Positions 17,975 through 25,898 of a stretch of 64,000 nt of DNA are shown piece by piece. Source of the stretch: Vreelandella massiliensis (GTDB taxonomy: Bacteria; Pseudomonadota; Gammaproteobacteria; Pseudomonadales; Halomonadaceae); assembly GCF_900155385.1 (NCBI RefSeq), contig NZ_LT699744.1, forward strand, positions 730,012 through 794,011, given 5' to 3'. The notes under the pieces are model-generated. The model did no database searches, had not been told where the DNA came from, and saw only the letters and a list, made by a program, of their open reading frames with translations. A program made the position numbers and the translations under genes. Numbering within the stretch: the first letter of the stretch is position 1; the number at the start of each line of letters is the position of its first letter.

Positions 17975-18658
17975 ATGTTTAGCGAATACCTGCAACACTT
18001 GATCTATGGCTACTATCCCTACCTAGCCGGCACGGTGTTTCTGCTGGGGAGCCTTTTGCGCTATGACCATGGGCAATACACCTGGAAAACCGGCTCAAGC
18101 CAGATGCTGTCGTCAAAAAACATGCGCCTGGCGAGCAATCTGTTTCATATCGGCATTATCGTGATCTTCTTTGGCCACCTGTTTGGCATGCTCACGCCGC
18201 ACTGGGTATATGCGCCGTTTCTGCACGCGGGCACCAAGCAGATTATCGCCATCGTTGTCGGCGGCGCGGCGGGTATTGCCTGCCTGATCGGCGGGGCGAT
18301 GCTGCTCTATCGCCGTATCACCAATCCGCGCGTGCGGCAGTCCTCAAGCCATATGGATACGCTGATTCTGGCGCTTATCGTGTCACAAGCCGCGCTGGGG
18401 ATGGTCACGGTCATCTTCTCGCTGGGCCACCTTGACGGTGAAATGATGCTGACGCTCTCTAGTTGGGCGCAGTCGATCATCTTCTTCAGCGGCGGCGCGG
18501 CGGATTACATGGCGGAAGTTTCCTGGATCTACAAAGTGCATATCTTTGTGGGGATCACCATCATCATGCTGTTTCCCTTTACGCGCTTGGTACACGTCTG
18601 GAGCGTGCCGTTTGGTTACATCACACGCCGTTATCAACTGGTACGCCGCAGAAGTTAA
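17975..18658 (+). CDS. narI: Respiratory nitrate reductase gamma subunit (cytochrome b)
   Basis: 227 residues with five transmembrane helices. It oxidises quinol at the periplasmic side and holds two b haems. Candidate haem ligands are the His pairs in NLFHIGIIVIFFGHLFG and in YKVHIFVG...RLVHVW, at the positions known for NarI. AAAGGAGA precedes the ATG, 12 bp after narJ. Confidence 0.96.
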   Translation: MFSEYLQHLIYGYYPYLAGTVFLLGSLLRYDHGQYTWKTGSSQMLSSKNMRLASNLFHIGIIVIFFGHLFGMLTPHWVYAPFLHAGTKQIIAIVVGGAAGIACLIGGAMLLYRRITNPRVRQSSSHMDTLILALIVSQAALGMVTVIFSLGHLDGEMMLTLSSWAQSIIFFSGGAADYMAEVSWIYKVHIFVGITIIMLFPFTRLVHVWSVPFGYITRRYQLVRRRS

Positions 18659-18670
18659 AGGAGTCATCTC

Positions 18671-19480
18671 ATGCAGATGATCGATATTGAACAGCTCCCG
18701 GGGGCGGCCACGCCCCCACCGGTCAGCGTCGGTGGCCAGCCCATTTTAGAGCGTGACATCGCCCACGAAATGCAGTACCACCCGGCGGATAGCGCCGGCA
18801 GCGCTCAGCTCAAAGCGGCACGGGCACTGGTGGTGCGCGAGCTTCTCCGTCAGCGTGCCGTGCAGTTGGGGCTTCTGACAGAAGACGCTGACGAAGACAG
18901 GGCAGTGGCGGAATTGCTGGAGCGCGAGTTGGCGGTACCGGAGCCCTCCGAAGCCGACTGTGAGCGCTTCCATGCCACCCACCCCGAACGCTTCAGCACG
19001 CCGACCCGAGTGAGTGTCCGCCATATCCTGCTCGCCGCCGCGCCGGACGATGCCGAGGCGCGGGACGCCCAGTATCACCAGGGCGTTACCCTGCTGGAAA
19101 TGCTAAGCCAGCATCCCGAGCGGTTGACTGAGTTCGCAGCGCGCTACTCCGATTGCCCGTCAAAAGAGCAGGGCGGTGAGCTGGGGTGGTTGGAGCCGGG
19201 GCAGACGGTGGCGGAACTCGACCGCGCGCTGCAACACCTGCCGCAAGGCCTGCACGCGCGGCCCTTAGCCTCGCGCTATGGTTGGCATCTCGTCATGGTC
19301 GACGCGCGCGAAGAGGGGCAGCGTCTGCCTTACACGAGCGTAGCGGATCAAGTGCGCCGCAGCCTGCATGAGCAAGCTACCCGGCGCGGTCTTCGCCACT
19401 ATTTGCTCGCGCTTGAAGCCGAGATTGGCGTCGAAGGTGTCGCGCTTGACGATGACAGCGGTGGCGCTTTGATGCAGTGA
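18671..19480 (+). CDS. Parvulin-type peptidyl-prolyl isomerase of the nar operon
   Basis: 269 residues. A helical N-terminal chaperone-like region (about 20-110) precedes a parvulin domain (about 115-215) with VSVRHILLAA, EFAARYSDCPSKEQGGELGWLEPGQ and SRYGWHLVMV, then a helical C-terminus. No signal peptide is seen, so it is probably cytoplasmic. It starts 12 bp after narI with AAAGGAG before the ATG. A NifM-like PPIase at this place is a known addition to nar operons of pseudomonads and relatives, and it may help fold or assemble the reductase. The role is inferred from position. Confidence 0.88.
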   Translation: MQMIDIEQLPGAATPPPVSVGGQPILERDIAHEMQYHPADSAGSAQLKAARALVVRELLRQRAVQLGLLTEDADEDRAVAELLERELAVPEPSEADCERFHATHPERFSTPTRVSVRHILLAAAPDDAEARDAQYHQGVTLLEMLSQHPERLTEFAARYSDCPSKEQGGELGWLEPGQTVAELDRALQHLPQGLHARPLASRYGWHLVMVDAREEGQRLPYTSVADQVRRSLHEQATRRGLRHYLLALEAEIGVEGVALDDDSGGALMQ

Positions 19481-19501
19481 TGTCATCGATAAAGGATACG
19501 C

Positions 19502-20242
19502 ATGATGAACATGGCACAACCGCCCAGCTCCTCGCTTGACTTGCTCTGCCAGCCTTACCAGCTTAACGAGCTGCTAGGCGGTGTCTCCTGGTTAAGTGCT
19601 CTGACCGAGCTTGAGCGCACTGAGCTGCTAGCGCAAAGTGCAGTGATCGACGTTGAAGAGGGGGAGTGGCTCTTTCATCAAGATGCCCCTGCCGAATGGC
19701 TCTATATCGTGATTACAGGCATGGTGCGCTTGGTGAGAATCGCTCCAGACGGTAGCCAAGCCACCATCCGCCATGTCGAGCGTGGTAGTACGCTCGGTGA
19801 ACTGAGCATGGTGGCCAACCTTGGCAGTTACCTCTATTCGGCCGAGATAAAACGGATGACGCACGTGATCGCGCTTCCCGCGGCCGCGTGTCGCCAAGTG
19901 CTGGACACGCACCCCGCCTGCCGCGCTGAATTCATGAGCCGGCTGGCACTGGAACTCACCGATCGTTTGGAGGACTTGGCGCTGGTCACCCAGGGCGATG
20001 CCATGGCACGTCTAGTGAGCTACCTGCTGCGCCAAATGCCCCGTGGCCGTGTGAAAACCCCGTATACCCTGCGTCTATCGCTGCCCAAAAGCTGGCTCGC
20101 CGACCAGCTGGCGATGACGCCTGAAACCTTGTCACGCATGCTGACCAGGCTGCGTGAGCAGAAGATAATCGAAACAAGCCGCCAGCGCCTGACCGTGCTC
20201 GACGAACCCCGCCTGCGCCAGTTTCTCAGCGCCGGCAGATAG
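19502..20242 (+). CDS. Crp/Fnr-family regulator, DNR-like
   Basis: 246 residues: a cyclic-nucleotide-binding-like sensor domain (about 30-150), a dimerisation helix and a Crp-type helix-turn-helix (about 185-235). The recognition helix TPETLSRMLTRLR carries the E-x-x-S-R signature of FNR/DNR proteins, so it should bind TTGAT-N4-ATCAA boxes. The N-terminal four-Cys 4Fe-4S motif of FNR is missing (only Cys16 there), which points to the haem/NO-sensing DNR or NNR type. It lies 21 bp after the PPIase gene, probably cotranscribed with narGHJI. The FNR-type box before narG is an obvious candidate target. Confidence 0.82.
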   Translation: MMNMAQPPSSSLDLLCQPYQLNELLGGVSWLSALTELERTELLAQSAVIDVEEGEWLFHQDAPAEWLYIVITGMVRLVRIAPDGSQATIRHVERGSTLGELSMVANLGSYLYSAEIKRMTHVIALPAAACRQVLDTHPACRAEFMSRLALELTDRLEDLALVTQGDAMARLVSYLLRQMPRGRVKTPYTLRLSLPKSWLADQLAMTPETLSRMLTRLREQKIIETSRQRLTVLDEPRLRQFLSAGR

Positions 20243-20285
20243 GCATTGGCCACCATTAAACCCTCTACTACTGTGCGAGACTGTC

Positions 20286-20690
20286 ATGCTGACAACCCTG
20301 GACGACCTGATTCAAGAAGCGCGCCACCAGCCCGTGCCTCAGCGCCTTCTGTTTGTGCTCGCGCGCGCGGAGCTACCGGATTTTCCCACGCCGACGCAGC
20401 GGGAAAGCGTCGAGCGCGGTGAGGGCGGCGTGTTAACCCCGGTACTGTGCGTGGACAAATGCCCGACCGAACTCGACGACATGGCCACGCTGGCGGAAGA
20501 GTCCCAAGCCACCGGCGTTGATTGGGATATTGCCCTGGTTGCTGCGATGGATCACCCCGGCAGCGAGGAAGTGATCGAATCACGCCTTTCGCACTTGGTG
20601 ATTGCGGTGCAAATGGGCGATATCGGGCGAATGGTCGCGTTTGACCGCCAAGGTGAGGCGATTGCGCTGACCACCGCCAACGCGCATTAA
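20286..20690 (+). CDS. Conserved small protein of nar clusters, unknown function
   Basis: 134 acidic residues without membrane segments or signal. The opening LDDLIQEARHQPVPQRLLFVLARAELP and the Cys pair in LCVDKCP are recognisable from pseudomonad relatives, which databases often label as a ribonucleotide reductase subunit alpha. Nothing resembling a reductase domain or active site is present, so that name is not supported. It lies 43 bp after the DNR-like gene on the same strand and may be part of the nitrate cluster. Function unknown. Confidence 0.75.
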   Translation: MLTTLDDLIQEARHQPVPQRLLFVLARAELPDFPTPTQRESVERGEGGVLTPVLCVDKCPTELDDMATLAEESQATGVDWDIALVAAMDHPGSEEVIESRLSHLVIAVQMGDIGRMVAFDRQGEAIALTTANAH

Positions 20691-20746
20691 CGAGTTCCTT
20701 GTCAGCCGAATGTGACCCAAGACGAAGCGGGGTAAAAACTGGATAA

Positions 20747-20775
20747 TGGCGCGCAACGAGCGCGGATGCGCGCCA
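20747..20775 (+). other. GC-rich hairpin in the osmC-ycaO leader
   Basis: TGGCGCGC (20747-20754) pairs perfectly with GCGCGCCA (20768-20775) around a 13-base loop, ending 28 bp before the start codon. No T run follows. It could cover the upstream leader or act as a protein-binding dyad. Confidence 0.4.
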
Positions 20776-20803
20776 CCTCTTGTTACCTATTTAGGCCCCG
20801 TTC

Positions 20804-22996
20804 ATGGAAATCAAAGTCAATTATCTCGATAACCTCCGTCTGGAGGCCAAGTTCGATGATTTCGCGGTTATCTCCGATCAGCCGATTCGCTATAAAGGCG
20901 ATGGCTCCGCGCCTGGTCCCTTCGACTATTTTCTCGCCTCCTCGGCCATGTGCGCCGCCTATTTCGTCAAGGTGTACTGCAACGCCCGCGATATTCCCAC
21001 CGAGAATATCCGTCTGTCGCAGAACAACATCGTCGACCCGGAGAATCGCTATAAACAGATTTTCAAGATCCAGGTCGAGCTGCCCGCCGATCTTTCCGAT
21101 AAAGACCGACAGGGTATCCTGCGCTCCATCGATCGTTGCACAGTGAAGAAAGTCGTGCAGATGGGCCCCGAGTTTCAGATTGAAACCGTCGAAAACATCG
21201 ACGAGGATGCCCAGGCGCTGCTGATGGGGGCTCCCGAAGGCGGTACGCGCACCTATATCGAAGGCAAGGACCTGCCGCTAGAAGAGACCATCGCCAATAT
21301 GAGTGGGCTTTTGGCGGATTTGGGCATGAAGATCGAAATCGCTTCCTGGCGCAATATCGTGCCCCACGTGTGGTCGCTGCATATCCGCGATGCGGCTTCA
21401 CCGATGTGCTTTACCAACGGTAAAGGCGCGACAAAAGAGAGTGCGCTGTGCTCGGCGCTAGGTGAGTTTATCGAGCGGCTTAGCTGTAACTTCTTCTACA
21501 ACGATCAGTTTTTCGGTGAAGAGATCGCCAATAGTGACTTCGTACACTACCCCTTTGAGAAGTGGTTTCAGCCAGGGCCCGCCGATTCGCTGCCCGAGGG
21601 GGTTCTGGATGAGCACTGCCGGGAGATCTATGACCCCGAAGGGGAGCTGCGTGGCTCGCATTTGATCGATACCAACTCCGGCCGCGCCGATCGCGGGATT
21701 GTCGCGCTGCCCTTTGTGCGCCAGTCCGATGGCGAGACGGTCTACTTCCCCTCCAACCTGATCGAGAACCTGTTTCTGAGTAACGGCATGAGCGCGGGCA
21801 ATACGCTCGCCGAAGCGCAGGTACAGTGCCTCTCGGAGATTTTCGAGCGCGCGGTGAAGCGCGAAATCATCGAGCAGGAGATGACCTTGCCCGACGTCCC
21901 CCGCGAGGTGTTGGCCAAATACCCGCATCTTGTGGAAGGCATCGACGCGCTGGAAGCTCAAGGCTTTCCGGTGCTGGTCAAGGATGCTTCCTTGGGCGGG
22001 CAGTTTCCGGTGATGTGCGTGACGCTGATTAACCCGCGCACCGGCGGTGTGTTTGCTTCCTTTGGCGCGCACCCGAGTTTTGAAGTTGCGCTAGAGCGCA
22101 GTCTGACCGAACTGCTTCAAGGCCGCAGTTTCGAGGGCTTGAACGATCTGCCGCAACCGACCTTCAATTCGCAGACGGTCGCCGAGCCGAACAACTTCGT
22201 CGAGCACTTTATCGATTCGGTGGGCGTGGTGTCATGGCGCTTTTTTAGCGCCAAGGCCGATTTCGATTTCTGCGAGTGGGATTTCTCCGGCAGCAACGAA
22301 GACGAAGCCGCGACGCTTTTCGGCATCTTCGAAGCACTGGGGGCGGAGGTGTACATGGCGGTATACGACGACCTTGGTGCGCCGGTATGCCGGATTCTGG
22401 TGCCGGGCTACTCCGAGGTCTACCCCCTGGAAGACTTGATCGTCGATAACACCAACAAGGCGCTGGCGTTTCGCGAGGATATTCTCAACTTGCATCGTTT
22501 AAGCGATGAGCAGCTGGCCGATTTGCTTGAGCGTTTGGAAGCCAGTGAGGTCGACGAACACAGCGACATCATCACGCTGATCGGCATTGAGTTCGACGAA
22601 AACACCGTGTGGGGACAGCTAACGATTCTGGAACTCAAGCTTCTGATCAATCTGGCGCTTTCGCGCCACGCAGAGGCGCTGGAGTACGTCGAGATGTTCC
22701 ACCAGTATAACGACAATACCGTCGAGCGAGGGCTGTTCTACCAAGCGCTGCAGGCGGTGTTGGAAATCGAACTCGATGATGAGCTTGAGTTGGCCGACTA
22801 CCTGCCCAACTTTAAGCGCATGTTCGGCGAGGCCACCATGGCCGCGGTTGTCGGCTCGGTGGAGGGAAGCGAGCGCTTTTACGGCCTAGAACCCACCAGC
22901 ATGGCACTGAACGGAATAGAGCGGCACCAGCGCCTGATCGAAAGCTATAAAAAGCTCCATACCGCTCGCGCGGGCAAAGCGGGGATTGCCGTTTAA
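20804..22996 (+). CDS. OsmC domain-YcaO domain fusion protein
   Basis: 730 residues. The N-terminal part (about 1-135) is an OsmC/Ohr-like fold with LDNLRLEAKFDDF and a segment SSAMCAAYFVKVYC carrying the family-position cysteines. The middle (about 170-590) is a YcaO domain with SALGEFIERLSCNFFYND and AQVQCLSEIFERAVKREI, the ATP/Mg-binding glutamate-rich motifs. The C-terminus (about 600-730) is helical and repeat-like. YcaO enzymes phosphorylate amide backbones. E. coli YcaO, which lacks OsmC, helps RimO modify ribosomal protein S12. No peptide precursor or cyclodehydratase partner is seen nearby, so a housekeeping or redox-linked role is more likely than a natural product. Confidence 0.87.
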   Translation: MEIKVNYLDNLRLEAKFDDFAVISDQPIRYKGDGSAPGPFDYFLASSAMCAAYFVKVYCNARDIPTENIRLSQNNIVDPENRYKQIFKIQVELPADLSDKDRQGILRSIDRCTVKKVVQMGPEFQIETVENIDEDAQALLMGAPEGGTRTYIEGKDLPLEETIANMSGLLADLGMKIEIASWRNIVPHVWSLHIRDAASPMCFTNGKGATKESALCSALGEFIERLSCNFFYNDQFFGEEIANSDFVHYPFEKWFQPGPADSLPEGVLDEHCREIYDPEGELRGSHLIDTNSGRADRGIVALPFVRQSDGETVYFPSNLIENLFLSNGMSAGNTLAEAQVQCLSEIFERAVKREIIEQEMTLPDVPREVLAKYPHLVEGIDALEAQGFPVLVKDASLGGQFPVMCVTLINPRTGGVFASFGAHPSFEVALERSLTELLQGRSFEGLNDLPQPTFNSQTVAEPNNFVEHFIDSVGVVSWRFFSAKADFDFCEWDFSGSNEDEAATLFGIFEALGAEVYMAVYDDLGAPVCRILVPGYSEVYPLEDLIVDNTNKALAFREDILNLHRLSDEQLADLLERLEASEVDEHSDIITLIGIEFDENTVWGQLTILELKLLINLALSRHAEALEYVEMFHQYNDNTVERGLFYQALQAVLEIELDDELELADYLPNFKRMFGEATMAAVVGSVEGSERFYGLEPTSMALNGIERHQRLIESYKKLHTARAGKAGIAV

Positions 22997-23005
22997 GCGG
23001 CGAAG

Positions 23006-23030
23006 CGGGGGTAGCCAAGCGCTACCCCCG
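23006..23030. terminator. Bidirectional hairpin between convergent genes
   Basis: CGGGGGTAGC pairs with GCTACCCCCG around a 5-base loop in the 40-bp gap between two converging genes. There is no clear U tract, so termination efficiency is uncertain. Confidence 0.5.
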
Positions 23031-23036
23031 AACGGC

Positions 23037-23969
23037 TTAAGCGGATAGCGAGAGAAAAAACAGGATCAGCGGCGGCGAGAGTAGCGAGAGGATAAATCCG
23101 CTCACTACGGCGATGGGCACGCAGGCAACGCCGCCGTGCTGCTGAATCACCGGCAGGGTGAAGTCCATGGAGGTGGCGCCGCCGTAGCCAATCGCCAGCG
23201 CCGTGTAGCGATGGATCGTCAGCGGGATCAAAATAAACGCCACAAGCTCGCGGGTGAGGTCGTTGAAAAACGCCACCCCGCCCATCAGCGGACCAAGCGC
23301 ATCGCCAATCAGAATCGCCGAGAGCGAGTACCAGCCGAACCCGGCGGCCATGGCAAGCCCTTCGTTCCAGTGAAGTGACAGCAGAGGGGCGGCCAAAAGC
23401 CCGGCAAGCAAAGAGCTTGCCGCCAAGGTCAGCGCAATCGCCAGCCCCATCCGGTTGAGCAGAATCTGTTTAAGCGGCATACCCGAGTTGCGTAGCTGAC
23501 AGCCGATCAGCGCCAGTAGGGCGTACAGCACCCACTCGGCAAGCGTATCCGCGGTATCGAAAAGCGCCTCACCCAGGCGTGGGCCGAGTAGCACGCCCAG
23601 GGTAACGCCCAGTGCCACCACCCCGACCAGTAGCAGCGAGCCTTTGATCGCCGCGAGCTTGCTGGTTGGGGCATCTTTCACCACCGGCGAGGTGCCGGCC
23701 TTAAGCGCCACGCGTCGCGCTAACCACCAAAGGGCAGCAAGGTTTAACGTGGTGGTGATGCTAAAGAGCAGCAGTGCGTTACCGCCTAGGCGCGAAAGCT
23801 GCGATGCGAGGTTCTCAAGCCCAGCGAGGCCGACCCCCATGAGCAGTAAAATGAGATAGACCGAGCCATTGACGCCGTGGTTGATAACGGCTTGCCAGTG
23901 GGCGCGGCGCACGGGCACTAAGTACCCCAGCACCAGCGGGAGTAACACGATCATTAAGCCAGACAACAT
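23037..23969 (-). CDS. lysO: LysO (YbjE) family lysine exporter
   Basis: 310 residues with about eight to ten helices. The N-terminus matches the LysO opening (MLSGLMIVLLPLVLGYLVP), and FGWYSLSAILIGDALGPLMGG and GGATSMDFTLPVIQQHGG are family signatures. It exports lysine and its analogue thialysine in E. coli. It is convergent with the OsmC-YcaO gene, and the next minus-strand gene upstream starts nearby (8-bp gap), so the two may be cotranscribed. Confidence 0.87.
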   Translation of the reverse strand: MLSGLMIVLLPLVLGYLVPVRRAHWQAVINHGVNGSVYLILLLMGVGLAGLENLASQLSRLGGNALLLFSITTTLNLAALWWLARRVALKAGTSPVVKDAPTSKLAAIKGSLLLVGVVALGVTLGVLLGPRLGEALFDTADTLAEWVLYALLALIGCQLRNSGMPLKQILLNRMGLAIALTLAASSLLAGLLAAPLLSLHWNEGLAMAAGFGWYSLSAILIGDALGPLMGGVAFFNDLTRELVAFILIPLTIHRYTALAIGYGGATSMDFTLPVIQQHGGVACVPIAVVSGFILSLLSPPLILFFLSLSA

Positions 23970-23977
23970 GGTGAACC

Positions 23978-24676
23978 TTAACTGCCTCCGTGCGAGCTCA
24001 ATTGGGTGAGCGTCAGTTGGGTGTCGCGTTTGCCATCTTTTTGGTAAACCGCTTTGAGGATAAGCCCTGGATAGTCGGCGTGATAGCTGATCCGAATATC
24101 ACGGTCGGGTTTCTCGGCATCGATCAGCACCACCGTGCGCGCGTCAAACTGACCGGCGGGCACTTCTAGCGGCGCTTCGCTTTGCAAATAGTACTGGAAG
24201 TGCTCATCGCGGCCTCGATGATCGACAAAGTGGACGTCGCAAGGGACGATGGCGGTGCAGGTTTCACTGCCCGCGCGCCGGGCGAGGTCGATAATTGCCG
24301 CTTGGCGATCAAGTGACACGATATCGGCTTCATTGAGCTGGTAGCTATTACCGATGCCGAGCAGGGAGTAGCTGCTACTGTAGTGGAGCGAACGGGTGGC
24401 GTCATCGTCGATGAAGAACTGGCTGCGCTCCTGACCGCGTGCCACGGCCACCGAAAAGCGCATATCGCTTAACCAGTAGTGCGCCTCGTTTATCAGCCGG
24501 TGAGTAATGGTGGCGCTGGGCCAGCCTTTCACTTCCAGGCGGTACTCAGCCTCAAACGGCGTGAGCGCGCCGTGCGTGGCGTCAGCCGGTGTGCCATCGG
24601 CCCACAAGGGGAGCGCCGAAAGCCAACCGGTCAGCGCGCCAATAGCCAGGGTCAGTGAACGGCGAGTGAGTAACAT
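23978..24676 (-). CDS. DUF3108 family exported protein
   Basis: 232 residues with an N-terminal signal peptide (about 1-26: RRSLTLAIGALTGWLSALPLWA, cleaved after LWA). The mature part opens with PFEAEYRLEVKGWPSA, the DUF3108 pattern, and continues as alternating beta strands. DUF3108 proteins are periplasmic and of unknown function. It is directly upstream of lysO on the same strand. Confidence 0.78.
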   Translation of the reverse strand: MLLTRRSLTLAIGALTGWLSALPLWADGTPADATHGALTPFEAEYRLEVKGWPSATITHRLINEAHYWLSDMRFSVAVARGQERSQFFIDDDATRSLHYSSSYSLLGIGNSYQLNEADIVSLDRQAAIIDLARRAGSETCTAIVPCDVHFVDHRGRDEHFQYYLQSEAPLEVPAGQFDARTVVLIDAEKPDRDIRISYHADYPGLILKAVYQKDGKRDTQLTLTQLSSHGGS

Positions 24677-24738
24677 GCGGCGCTCCTTCTATCGGCGTTG
24701 GCACGGGGCGCTGACTATAGCGCCTGGGGGGTTACGTG

Positions 24739-25668
24739 TCAGTAGCCATTTTCCGGGTCAACGGTGGTGACGGATTTACCGGCTTCAAAATCGCGTATGT
24801 AGGCGATCACTTGATCGATAGCGTCATGTAACGGGGTAGGGGCGGACATGTGCGGGGTGATGGTGACCTTTGGGTGCCGCCATAGCGGGTTATCCGCGGG
24901 TAACGGCTCCTCGGGGAAGACATCCAGCATCGCCCCGCGCAAGCCTTCCGACGCATCGAGCGTTTTGAGCAGCGCGTTTTCATCCACCAGCGTCCCGCGG
25001 CCCGGGTTGATCAGGCTCGCGCCTTGGGGCAGTTGGCCGAGGCGTTTAGCGTTGATAATCCCACGCGTCTCAGTCGTGTCTGGCAGCAGGGTGATCAGCG
25101 TTTTGGCTTGGCTGAGTATGTTCTCCAAGCCGTCGTCGCCGTGAAGGCAGTTCACGCCTTCGATCCGCTTGGGTGAGCGGCTCCACCCCGAGACGGGAAA
25201 GCCCGCCTGGCTAAGCGTTTCGGCCACATGGGCACCAATGGCGCCAAGCCCTAGTACGCCCACCGGCCACTGTGACTTCTCCTCCACCGGGTGCGGCTGC
25301 CACTGGGCATTGGCCTGCTGCGCGGCGTAGCGGTCGAAGCTGCGGTAGAAGTGCAGCACGCCATAGAGGACATAATCCGCCATCAGTTCACTCATGCCGG
25401 CGTCGCGCAGCTTGGCGATGGGCACCTCCTTTGGCCGCCCGGGGGTACGCAGCAGATAATCCACCCCGGCACCTAAATTGATCATCGCCTTTAGCTGGGT
25501 TTGTTCACGCAGCAGGTGCTCGGGTGGCTTCCACACCGCCAGGTAGTCGGCGTTTTTGCGCTCCTCGGCGCAGGCATCGCTAGTGAGGACAGTCGCCTCG
25601 GGAAAAGCGTCAGCCAGTGCCTCGCGCCACTGCTCGGCTTCACCCTTGATGTGTACGACAATTTTCAT
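24739..25668 (-). CDS. ghrA: Glyoxylate/hydroxypyruvate reductase A
   Basis: 309 residues of the D-2-hydroxyacid dehydrogenase family. The NAD(P)-binding Rossmann motif GVLGLGAIGAHVAE is near residue 140, and the catalytic Arg lies in INPGRGTLVDE, followed by the acid and His pair (FPEEPLP...TPHMSAPT). The start MKIVVHIKGEAEQW is preferred over an ATG 51 bases upstream because GGGAG lies 7 bp before it. It reduces glyoxylate to glycolate in the cytoplasm. Divergent from the ectoine operon. Confidence 0.9.
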   Translation of the reverse strand: MKIVVHIKGEAEQWREALADAFPEATVLTSDACAEERKNADYLAVWKPPEHLLREQTQLKAMINLGAGVDYLLRTPGRPKEVPIAKLRDAGMSELMADYVLYGVLHFYRSFDRYAAQQANAQWQPHPVEEKSQWPVGVLGLGAIGAHVAETLSQAGFPVSGWSRSPKRIEGVNCLHGDDGLENILSQAKTLITLLPDTTETRGIINAKRLGQLPQGASLINPGRGTLVDENALLKTLDASEGLRGAMLDVFPEEPLPADNPLWRHPKVTITPHMSAPTPLHDAIDQVIAYIRDFEAGKSVTTVDPENGY

Positions 25669-25748
25669 CTTGGCTCCCTTCGGCTCGGTGTTATGGGGCA
25701 TTAATGCTAACGCTATCACGGGTGAACGGTTTTTTTGTCATAAAGGCT

Positions 25749-25779
25749 TTGACCGGCAGCCGAGGAGTGGTGCTAGTAT
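25749..25779 (+). promoter_or_regulatory. Candidate sigma-70 promoter of doeA
   Basis: TTGACC (25749-25754) and an extended -10 TGCTAGTAT (hexamer TAGTAT, 25774-25779) with a 19-bp spacer predict a start near 25786. That would give an mRNA leader of about 113 nt before doeA. The spacer is longer than ideal, which the TGn extension can offset. Confidence 0.45.
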
Positions 25780-25798
25780 CAGCCTAAGACGACATTGG

Positions 25799-25867
25799 CG
25801 GGCCAACTGTGGTGGTGGCCAGGGTCGATCCTGTGGCCCGAAAAAGCGACATGTGTCGCTTTTTCGG
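25799..25867 (+). promoter_or_regulatory. Structured doeA leader with terminator-like palindrome
   Basis: Two overlapping structures are visible. CGGGCCA (25799-25805) can pair with TGGCCCG (25834-25840), with CAGG/CCTG inside. A perfect 30-bp palindrome at 25838-25867 has an AAAAAGCGACA...TGTCGCTTTTT core that looks like an intrinsic terminator. The last bases of the first helix are also the first bases of the second, so the two cannot both form fully. This is the layout of an attenuator in the doeA 5' leader, 31 bp before the start. Function is inferred. Confidence 0.55.
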
Positions 25868-25898
25868 TTCTTAGCGATCTTTAATGGCGAGTTGCCCG

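Noticed and set aside
20286..20690. Ribonucleotide reductase subunit alpha
   Set aside because: The name is used for similar proteins, but 134 residues without any reductase motif cannot support it.
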